NCBI GenBank assembly: GCA_030248065.1 | Contig: JASAMV010007921.1 | Coordinates: 62,001 to 126,000, forward strand | DNA from: Rhynchonema sp. JSB1_4 | Lineage: Eukaryota > Nematoda > Chromadorea > Monhysterida > Xyalidae | Length of the DNA: 64,000 nt | Reading direction: 5' to 3' | Shown here: positions 1-8,468 of the stretch, in pieces | How the letters are laid out: every line of letters begins with the position of its first letter | How positions within the stretch are numbered: the first letter of the stretch is position 1 | The notes under the pieces: model-generated | The model's input: the letters and a program-made list of their open reading frames with translations, nothing else | What the model was told of the DNA's origin: nothing | The model's database searches: none | Program-made: the position numbers and the translations under genes

Positions 1-10
1 ACAATATATT

Positions 11-674
11 TCAGATTTTATCCCAAATTTGAGTGGCGAGTTCCTTGTCGAATGCACTCAGTTGCACCTCGATGTTTTCACCTTGTTTGTGCAGCGCGAT
101 GATTTTTGTCATCGATTGACGCAGACGAGCACGGTGTTCGTGGATGGTATCAATCACACGCAGGACTAAAATTAAAATGAGACATTATGAATTGCTACCC
201 AAATAACAAAATTGATGGAATAAAAAAGGCAGCATGGTGGTTTGTTTTAAATGCAAATTAGTATAGTTGAAAACGGATAAGGACGATACAGTGTTTTTTT
301 CGGAATTTAGTAACTTACAAAATATAAAATATATTGGGCTGAAAACTGATCTTAAAAATACTGGGACGCCTCTTTGACTGGTCAAACTAACACTAAGTTT
401 GGATCAACTCAGGTCATGGTTTGCTTCGTTGGATCGGAAAACCAACTGATATATTACCCCAGTGTCAACGGCTCTAGTATATTGGCTCACATGCTTCAGG
501 TCTTTAGTCTGAGAACGTGTACTTCACGATGTACAACTTACTGATGTGCTCAACCGTGTACAACTTACTGCTATGTTGAAGCAAACGTAGATGATCGAGC
601 AGGTGTTGTTCAGCAACCTCATCCGCGTTTGTCGTGGGATCGACCAATTCCCAAGAATCGGTTGTTTGAAACAT
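11..674 (-). CDS. small two-exon helical protein, function unknown
   Basis: Two exons (674-569 and 165-11) join across a GTAAGT donor and a TTTTAG acceptor with matching phase 1, giving 87 residues. The start is the ATG at 674; an in-frame TAA lies just upstream and no acceptor separates them. The protein begins with MFQTTDSWEL, has an acidic first third, and then a long predicted helix rich in Leu, Arg, His and Gln (the second exon, around LRVIDTIHEHRARL), ending IWDKI. No family is recognised. It is the last of several minus-strand genes that carry zinc-ligand or helical segments; a coiled-coil partner or subunit role is only a guess. A missing internal exon cannot be excluded. Confidence 0.5.
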
Positions 675-1199
675 TTCGTGCAGTTAATGGTATAGAGCAG
701 AAATTGTGTACGAGCCTGTAACATAATATGGAAATTAAAATATCAGGATCATTCATCAAAAACAGTATTGACGGACAGAATCATGGATAAGCGGTTTTGT
801 TTGACCAACTTTGTTTTCTGAAATGTTGAATGTATACTGGCGAGTAGCACGCGACAGTCTCGGATGAAACCAAATCATCAGGAAGATATGTATAAAATCC
901 CGGCATTGTGTTACCAAAGAACTTTATACAAGGCTAATTTGTACAGCAGATATAAGAAAAGAAAGGAAAGACAATGAAAAGCAATGGGCGTAAGTAACGA
1001 TGGACTTAGTAGGATCAACATTTCATACATATCTTAGTGCCGGTACAGTCATGAGCAAAAGAAATAATGGACATTCGATATCAAACACAACAGGACTGGA
1101 AATAAACAAGTTTTTACATGAAAAGCTTTACTGCTGATAAATTTTAAGAACGAAAGTACATTCAAACGGGCTAGATTTATTACATAAATCTGTGGTACT

Positions 1200-1708
1200 T
1201 CATTCACGTTCGACGAAAACGACCAGTGGTGATGACGTTGGAACGCCCTGTTTTCGAAAAGGTTTGTAATTATGTTAGCTGTACGTGTGGAATAACGGTG
1301 TGTGGCTTTCCCCAAAAAAAATAAAGCACTGGAATGAATAGATCGAGCAATCAATATAACCTCGGTGGTGCAATCATTGCGACCAGTCAAACATTCCAGA
1401 AGGAGTTCCTGCTGATCATGCAGTGTTGGGTCCGCATCGCAGAGGTTTATCAGTACTTTGTATTCCGCCTGAAACGACACTATATATCAAGAACGTCTAT
1501 CTAGCTGATGCGACTTAAATTTATGCAAAGCACGCGGCTTGGCGGATAGGAAAGTTATCCGTGACCGCTTTAGCTGAACATTTCCAAGTTGCAAAGATCG
1601 TGACACGGAACGCATATTGTTTGTAAAATCGCGGTTGCTTATTATGGGGCTAACCAAATTGTTCCTGGTGGTTTGTATTGTTTCGTGGACTGACAGTGAA
1701 GCATTCAT
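1200..1708 (-). CDS. small three-exon protein, function unknown
   Basis: Exons 1708-1655, 1468-1361 and 1247-1200 join in phase 0 throughout with GTTAG/GTTATA donors and TTTCAG/AACAG acceptors, giving 69 residues. The middle exon (AEYKVLINLCDADPTLHDQQ onward) looks coding: Leu/Glu/Gln-rich and probably helical. The frame stays open upstream of the chosen ATG for about 20 codons, so the true start, or a missing 5' exon, is uncertain. No family recognised. It sits 200 bp downstream of the four-CxxC gene and could be its 3' part if an unrecognised splice joins them. Confidence 0.35.
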
Positions 1709-1905
1709 TTGCAGCTGCTCGAGAGTGGCAGTCACGATATCGATTCGGTCGATGACATGAAAATGTTATGAAAAGATTTGTACAATAGTTTCTGGCGTCA
1801 AAAAAGATTCAAGAGGTTTTGTGAAGGATGACAAGCTATAGCTTCACGGTGCGAAAAGCGAAATTTTGATTAACCGAATTGAAAATACTAGATCAAAATT
1901 TTGGA

Positions 1906-2574
1906 TCATGTGAGATTGATTGTAATTATGTCTAATGAGCTGGTTGCACTAAAATCACAAACGAGAGTGCGTTGCGCCGATCCGAACCACGTTGGCTGAT
2001 TTGCTGTCGTACCAATGAGACGGAACTCTTCACTCGGGAAGACGTTATACTGTGATATACATGTCGTACAGATCAGAGTGTTGTCGGTGGCGATGTTGAT
2101 GTATATGTCGTAGCGATGGAAAAGCCCATGGCAATGGCTACACGTCATCCTGATTGTGCAAATATTTACATAAAAATGTTTTTCACAGCGAAGGAAGAAG
2201 AAAGAGCAGGTGGATCCGGTTTTCAATGTAGTGAAAACTGCACAAGCACATCGATGTGTATAGAAAAGTCTAGGTACGCAACGCCTGATCAAACCTACAT
2301 TTGGCGCGACGTGAGATTGGATTCGAGCGATCTTGCCGTTGAGAAAGAGGGCTGCATCTAGAAAGATTCAGTCTTGTTTGAAAATAATTCAGTGAAATAA
2401 ACATATTCGCTAATACATTGGTCTAATAGCAACTTTACTCACTTTAATGTTTGCGCCGGTGACGAAGCAAATAGCACACGTTGGTGACGATGCGCATGTT
2501 TCCGGTCGTATGTCAACTCGCAGTCTACCGCAAAATGCACACTGCGCAGTGCCGTTGAAGCGTTGTGCGTTCAT
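1906..2574 (-). CDS. zinc-ribbon/RING-like protein with four CxxC motifs
   Basis: Exons 2574-2443, 2357-2299 and 2149-1906 join with consistent phases (0, then 2). The product of about 144 residues carries four CxxC pairs: CAFC and CAIC in exon 1, CSHC and CTTC in exon 3. The second pair brackets a segment with His and Tyr (CSHCHGLFHRYDIYI) of about the same spacing as the B-box-like segment of the RING gene at 15.6-17.5 kb, so the two may be distant relatives. Zinc binding is inferred from the Cys pattern only. The C-terminus after the last CxxC is unassigned and an alternative splice near 1965 would change it. Confidence 0.55.
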
Positions 2575-2879
2575 CGATGATAACAGAAGGCGATTTAATG
2601 ACGAACCTGCGTGAATACGCTCCCGGACATAATTCAGTGGCTATGTGCATATTGGGAGAAACAATGTCCCCTTCGGCAAGTGAAACCGAAACACGAAGTA
2701 AGAACTAAATACGGAAATAATTCAATTCGACAGAGCTTTATTTTCAACTTAATTTAATGATACCAAGAACAGGAAATGCTAATGACAACAGATTGTGGAT
2801 ACAGTAATTACTAAACAAGAAATGAAATACAAAGCTCGACTACCAATTATGAACTGCTTGCGATTGTGTATGTGACAAA

Positions 2880-3728
2880 TTATAAGAAGACAGCCGTGCG
2901 GAACGTTCCAGGAATCACACCCCTATGAATTCGACGCTTGCCCAACAGTTTGTCCACTTCGTTTTTGACTGTGACTGGGTCGATGTCAGTCGCTTGACGA
3001 CAAATATCACGAAGTGAAATACCGTAGAAAGTGTCAGCCTCGTTTTCGGCGGTGGCCCCTTGTATGACGGCATAAATCTGTGTGTTGACAGGCATAAATA
3101 CCAGTCGACTATAACAGCGGGGGCGCGTACATTCCACCTAGTATCTGTACTACAATCGGCCGTTAATCTACCTATATACCTACTGTATCTAAACCCCGGA
3201 ATGATGTCATTGAAAAGAATTTATTTTCAAGATTGGAAAAGCGTAAAAATTATGACAAAAATTGGGTTAAAATCTCAGTCAAAAAATTGGCCGTGGCCGG
3301 GCCGGAGCGGGTATTTGGAGGTTTGGGTCGGGCGAGGCCGCAGATTTCGCAATTCGTATGGGGCCATGGCGAACGCGAGATTTGGGGGCTGTAGCCAGGA
3401 GCGGTGGGCCAAACCCTACGGTATTGCGACCTCTCTTATTGAGTTATTATCCACACTACCAAATAAACAGTCAAATTCGGCTTTTTTTGGGGAGAGGTGA
3501 TCTATATTCATATTGTCAAGATTACAATAACAGTACATGAATCATGTAGACGTTATAAATAAAAAAAACCGTAATATGTACCCGGTCAGAGGTTGAAACC
3601 ATCGCCTCAGTGCGAGTTGTTGAACTCGATTTCAGCGGAGCAACGGTGGTGTTTTGCACCGGTTTCTTGGGCGCAAAGCATCCGGACCATGGAGAGTCAT
3701 CGCCCTCAATGCATTTAACGAGACCATC
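2880..3728 (-). CDS. RPA2-like (replication protein A 32 kDa) C-terminal winged helix, 3' part of gene
   Basis: The last exon (3077-2880) encodes IYAVIQGATAENE then GISLRDICRQA and NEVDKLLGKRRIHRG, ending FRTAVFL. This matches the layout of the RPA32 C-terminal winged helix, which binds repair proteins (hydrophobic helix, 'G-i-s-L-x-d-I', 'v-d-x-L', basic 'g-x-I-h', then 'F-r-t'). The preceding exon (3728-3582, phase 0 at both ends) supplies a Ser/Thr/Lys-rich linker, as in RPA2. The OB-fold exons should lie upstream; a fragment near 6120-5960 (residues like TRVKFVRKFYQDVSL) may be part of it. If so, about 2.3 kb of repeats is inserted in between. Assignment is by pattern recognition only. 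Confidence 0.42.
3238..3435 (+). repeat. dispersed GGGCCG-type repeat, diverged copy
   Basis: Shares the lead-in 'aattatgacaaaaattgggt' and the 'ggccaaaccc...attgcgacctct' exit with the copy at 5635-5842, with a degenerate GGGCCG/GATTTGG core. It lies in the intron between the two RPA2-like exons. Confidence 0.7.
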
Positions 3729-4054
3729 CTAAATAAATAGAAAATTTATTTTGTTTGTGTAGCGGTAGCAGATATTAATATAGTAGTATGGGGTCTTGGA
3801 CGTACTGTGCACGAGTCATAAGCTATATACGGTGATCACAGACGCACCAAATACATCCCGTACCCAGAAGTCACGATCTGTCACGTGGAATATGTACGTG
3901 GAAACACGTTTCCGGTATGTTGAGTGGCAGGGGGGGTGTTCCGATGTAAGGCAACAATTTTTACTAATTTAAGGTAAAAACTATTGATTGCATACTAAGT
4001 TCCGATTGACCGCTGGTTTGTCCAGCGATTTTATTAGTTACGCATTTCATGAGG

Positions 4055-4850
4055 CAAAAGCGTGCCGGGAAGACTGATTATAAACAAAACGGATAAAGCT
4101 GATAAACGTGATAAACCCGACTCCCTTGCGCTGGGGGAAAGACTGATTACAAGTAACCCCGATAAAGCGGATAAACCTGATAAAGCTGATAAACGCGACT
4201 CAGCTGCCCTGGGGGGAAGACTGATTATAAATAACGGGGATAAAGCTGATAAACCTGATAAACCTGACTCCGCTGGGGGGAAGACTGATTACAGATTGAA
4301 AAATAAAACGGATAAACCCGAATCGATTGTGGGACAGTTCGTTCCGAGTGGTGTGTTCCGGATGCAACTGTTTTGGAGTTGGAAGGACAGCCCGTAATAT
4401 TTCACGTCACTGATTGCCTCGCTGTTTTGCAGGCCTGAGATGTTTCATTTGATTCAGGCTGGACCGAGCGTAAGCCCAGGCTGAACCCAAGTGAAACATT
4501 ACAGACACTACAAACTCGAGATACTCAATGACGTGAAACATTAGTGCCCAACTGCTATTTACTGCTGTATTCAATTGGGACCAGACCCCAACACCAGCTC
4601 GTGCTTTACGCCACAGCGGTCATACGACCCTTCCGCGCAATTCAGTCAGCGTAATCAGTCTTCCCCCAGCTGCCCAACCCAGGAAGGCTGATTATATGCA
4701 TGCTACAGCATGTGTAATCAGCCTTCCTGAGATTGGGCCTTGGGCGAAAGGGTGATTATCTATGGCTTCATTTAATTTGTATTCAGTCTTCCCCCTAGAG
4801 GCTCTGCAGGGTGTACTGATTACAACGGTAATCAGTCTTCTATCAACCGG
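4055..4850. repeat. GATAAA minisatellite inside a foldback (GAAGACTGATTA) element
   Basis: The left part is a tandem array of units like GGGGGAAGACTGATTATAAA followed by GATAAAGCT/GATAAACC blocks (4062-4330). The right part has the inverted motif TAATCAGTCTTC at about 4655 and 4830, and a near-perfect hairpin at 4681-4728 (AGGAAGGCTGATTA / TAATCAGCCTTCCT). A shorter related copy is at 38696-38792. The open frame through the array is an artefact of the 6/12-base unit. Confidence 0.75.
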
Positions 4851-5009
4851 CAGAAGCTAACACGTGCACTAAACACCTAGTTTCGATTTCGTTTTCTACC
4901 AAGCTGCAATCAAATGCGAGGAGTATGTTTGAGCGTACCAGGAGCCGCACAAGGCATCATTAGGTGACCTCGGGTCCGGTGCGTAACAAATGAAGTGGGT
5001 GGCCTGAAC

Positions 5010-5165
5010 CAGAGGTCGCAATCGGGCCGGCCCGACGTCGGGCCGGGCCGGGCCGAGCCGGGCCGGGCCGCGATTTTGGGCTTTTGGCTCGGGCCGGGCC
5101 GGGCCGGGCCGGAGATTTGGAGGGTCGGGCCGGGCCGAGCCGGGCACCCCGGCCCGAAGCTTCTG
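5010..5165 (-). repeat. dispersed GGGCCG-type repeat, inverted copy
   Basis: GGGCCGGGCC tandem core bracketed by 'agaggtcgcaatcgggccgg' at the left and the 'ctgaagtgacttattttact' side at the right. It is the reverse orientation of the 5635-5842 copy. Confidence 0.8.
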
Positions 5166-5255
5166 AAGTGACTTATTTTACTGAAAAAGTAGGGGTTTTT
5201 TGTCCAAAATACTAAAATTTCTGACGGATTCAGCAAGTAAGTGATCAGTATTGTC

Positions 5256-5564
5256 CAGTCGTGTGGCTACCCAGGCGTGCAATCAACCTAGTGTACCACC
5301 AGAAAGGCCTGAAATCAACCTACCTACTGTACCGACCGGCCGAGCTAGGGGGAACAAAATTTTTATGTCCAAGTTCAGATGAAAATGTACTCTAACCCTC
5401 AAAATTTTTCGATTATTTGGAATGAAAAATATGGATTTTATACCATTTTGAGCCAAAAATAGCAACCTACTGTACCAGCCGGGGGGCGGCGACCTACCTA
5501 CTGTACCAGGATGGCGCGTCATCTACCTACTGTGCCTAGGGGGGACCCCCCAGCCACACCATTG
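5256..5564. mobile_element. hAT-type MITE with perfect 8-bp target-site duplication
   Basis: Terminal inverted repeats CAGTCGTGTGGCTAC ... AGCCACACCATTG. The flanking 8 bp GTATTGTC is present at both 5248-5255 and 5565-5572. Internal sub-repeats are of the CTACCTACTGTACC type shared with other elements in the window. It has no coding capacity. The 8-bp duplication and CAG terminus are hAT hallmarks. Confidence 0.88.
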
Positions 5565-5634
5565 GTATTGTCTATCTGGCGACTTTTTCATGGAAAACAT
5601 TGAAATTTCAACAAAAAAAATTGATTAAAAAAAT

Positions 5635-5842
5635 CGCAAAAATTATGACAAAAATTGGGTTAAAATCTGAGCCAAAAAATTCGGGCCGGGCCGGGCCGGG
5701 CCGGGCCGGAGATTTGGGGGTTCGGGCCGGGCCGGGCCGGAGATTTGGAGGTACGGGTCGGGCCGGGCCGGGCCGGGTCGGAGATTTGGGGGCTCGGGCC
5801 GGGCCGGGCCGGCCAAACCCGGCCCGATTGCGACCTCTGCCC
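5635..5842 (+). repeat. dispersed GGGCCG-type repeat, best-preserved copy
   Basis: About 150 bases of GGGCCGGGCCGG tandem units interspersed with GGAGATTTGG(GGG/AGG) spacers, bounded by 'attatgacaaaaattgggtt' and 'cccgattgcgacctct'. Related copies lie at 3238, 5010 (inverted), 14415 and 16220. Confidence 0.85.
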
Positions 5843-6639
5843 TGAACGCCTCATTAGCACCGAATCGTGGACCGTGCACTCTATAGAAACCGGTGTTTTT
5901 AGGCCCACTTAAATGAATAATGGCCATTCGGAAATTAGTGCTTATGTTCCGTATTAAACTAACGTCCTGATAAAATTTACGGACGAATTTCACTCGTGTT
6001 CTATGCGCCTCAACATTGTCGTTTTTCGAATCAATGGGTATGATGACTGAGCAGTATGCAAGCTGAGCGATACCGTGTAGATCGGATTGGATGCGCAAGT
6101 CGGGTATTCGAACGACAGCACCTCGTTGCACGCACTGTGGTAGACGCGGGAAAATGTCCTATAATGTTGATTGACATGGAGAGAAAATGCTGTCAAAAAA
6201 TATGTGAGTGTTTGTCATGGACGGGATTTGGACTAAGTAGTCTACTTACCGACATCAAGATGAAGTTTCACAAAAGACCCGACTTAAGCACGATGTTCCC
6301 TGTGCGCAGAGGAGCAGCAGAGATCGGAAACGAGTCCCTCTCGACCGGGTCGAGGAACAGTTAGACGCGGCGAGCTCAGTCCGGCTGGCGCATGCAGGTG
6401 CCGCAAGGCCGTTGATTTTGACTACAGGTCCGCTTCATCCAACCCGACGTGATGGGCAATGTGGGAATGGGAAAAATTTAAAAAGTCCAAAAAGTTTGCG
6501 CGGCGGCCTCTTCTGCGCAAAATGTTTCGGTGCGCCGGCCGCGGTCGCCGAAGTCGAAAGTTGGGGGCGAGCTTATTTGCGATCTCTGGTTGCCATGCCA
6601 TTGGTACATATGTCCCAGCAACGCAAGTTGGGAAAAGCT

Positions 6640-6830
6640 AGTGCCGTTGCCTTGACAGAGAGAAAACGCGAATTTTCGATTTCGGGATAGAAGGCACGGG
6701 TTGGCTGTTTGGCCTAAGCGCAAGCCTGAAGCTAATAGTAAGACTAAACCTAAGCCTAAGCCTAAGCCCAAGCCTAAGCCTGAAAAAAAAGGAATTCAAT
6801 TTTGAAACGGGACCAGCTTTTCGCAAAATG
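6640..6830 (+). repeat. telomere-like module A (GCCTAA tract), copy 1
   Basis: A unit running from 'gacagagagaaaacgcgaat' through an (imperfect) CCTAAG/GCCTAA tract at 6745-6785 to 'gcaaaatgct'. GCCTAA is the complement of TTAGGC, the nematode telomere repeat. A second direct copy is at 7385-7570. Confidence 0.75.
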
Positions 6831-8130
6831 CTCCACCAACCAGTCTCCCTAAAAGGCCCACTGTCGGTGCCCCAGTGCCCCACTGCCCCACTTCCTAAAA
6901 GCCAAACCCCTCGTACGCCACGGCCTAAAAGCCCAATCATTGATGCCCCACTGTCCCACCACGAACCCGTAAAAGCTGCACTCCTTGGTCCCCACTGCCC
7001 CACTACTTCCCCCCTAAAAGCCCCAGCCCTGGTGGCCCACTGTCGAGGCGCCCCACGATGTCCCACTGTGCTCCACCATGCCCCACTGTACCCCACCGTG
7101 CCCCACTGTCGAGGTGCCCCACCATGCCCACTGTGCCCGAGCGTGCCCCACTGTCGAGGTGGCCTAGCATACCCGACTGTGCCCCACCGTGCCCCACTGT
7201 CGAGGTGCCCCACCATACGTCACTGTGCCCCATCGTGCCTCACTCTCGAGCTGACGCACCATGCCACACTGTGCCGCCCCTATGTGCCCCAGCGTGCCCC
7301 ACTATCGAGCTGCTCCACTATGCCCCAGTTGGACAGTTGGGCACGGTGGGGCACAGTGGGACATGGTGGGGTCATGTTGGGAAAATGTACTTCAGTCCCC
7401 TTGACAAAAAGAAAACGTGAATTTTCGATTTCGAGATAGAAGGCACCGGTTGGGTAAAGGTTTGGCCTAAGCCTAATAGTAAGCCTAAGCCTAAGCCGAA
7501 GCGTAAGCGTAAGCTTGAGAAAAAAAGAAACCAATTTTGCAACTGGACTAGCTTTTGCCAAAATGCATGGTGGGGTGTGGGTATAGTTGGGCACAGTGGG
7601 GCATGGTGGGGCACTGTGGGCGCGTCGACAGTGGGGCATGGTGGAGCACCTCCACATTGGGAATAGTGGAGGACTATGGGACGTGGTGGGGTACCGTGGG
7701 CTATAGTGGGGCATCTCGACACTGAGGCATGGTGGGGTACGGTCGGGTATGGTGGGGCACCTCGACAGTGGCGCACAGTGGGGATGGTGAGGCACAGTGG
7801 GGCGGAGTGGGGCATGATTGGTGGGGCACGGTGGGCACCTCGACAGTGGGGCACTGTGGGACACTGTAGTGTATGGTGGAGGACGGTCGGGTATGGTGGG
7901 GCACCTCGACAGTGGGGCATAGTGGGGCAGGGTGGGGCATGGTGGGGTATAGTGGGGAACCTCGACAGTGGGGCATGGTGGGGCACGGTGGGGTATGTTG
8001 GCCACCTCGACAGTAGGGCACAGTGGGGCATGGTGGGGTCCAGTGGGGTATGGTGGGTGGGGCACGGTGGGGCATGGTGGGGCACCTGCACAGTGGGGCA
8101 CGGTGGGGCACCTGGACAGTGGGGCACCAA
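6828..8130. repeat. 1.3 kb inverted minisatellite (CCCCAC arm / GTGGGG arm)
   Basis: Left arm 6828-7360 is built of CCCCACTGTCGAGGTGCCCC-type units. Right arm 7565-8130 is built of their reverse complement (GTGGGGCACCTCGACAGTGG). The centre holds telomere-like module A copy 2. Further TTTTAGG/GGTGGGGC units continue to about 8300. Several long open frames run through it on both strands; these are a consequence of repeat unit length and composition, not genes. Confidence 0.88.
7385..7570 (+). repeat. telomere-like module A (GCCTAA tract), copy 2
   Basis: Same unit as 6640-6830 ('gaattttcgatttcgagata', then GGCCTAAGCCTAATAGTAAGC, then a run of A and 'caattttgcaac'). It is located at the hinge between the two minisatellite arms. 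Confidence 0.75.
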
Positions 8131-8336
8131 TGGTGGGGCTTTTAGGGCGTCGGGCACCAGGGGTGCGGCTTTTAGGATGGTGGGCCACTAATGGTGGGGC
8201 AGCAGGGGTGGAGCTTTTAGGGAGCGGTACAAAACGGGTGGGGCTTTTAGGGTTTTTGGGGTGGGCCGGTGGGGCACTGGGGCACCAACAGTGGGCCTTT
8301 TTGTGAGACAACGCACCAACCCACCGGCAGAAGCAA

Positions 8337-8394
8337 GAGTACCTCACTCAGATATAAGAGTGACCTTTAAGTACCTCGCTCAGATATAAGAGTC
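8337..8394 (+). repeat. direct duplication of a 28-bp unit
   Basis: AGTACCTC(A/G)CTCAGATATAAGAGT occurs twice in tandem, 75 bp upstream of the beta-propeller-like gene's first ATG. It could be promoter-proximal, but nothing beyond the duplication is seen. Confidence 0.6.
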
Positions 8395-8468
8395 ACGTTT
8401 ACTTTCGACTTAGGTAGAGAAATACCGCAATCTCTACGCAGTTCGGTCGAAATTCCACAAAAGTTGAA

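Noticed and set aside
5643..6131. 162-codon minus-strand frame (Gly/Pro/Ala/Arg-rich end)
   Set aside because: Its C-terminal half is translation of the GGGCCG repeat. Only the N-terminal portion may overlap a genuine RPA2-like exon, which is discussed separately.
7280..8347. 355-codon open frame on the minus strand (Pro/Cys/His/Thr-rich), plus several 170-260-codon frames in the same area on both strands
   Set aside because: They run through the CCCCAC/GTGGGG minisatellite on both strands and in several frames; composition simply reflects the repeat unit. No start context, splicing or family support.
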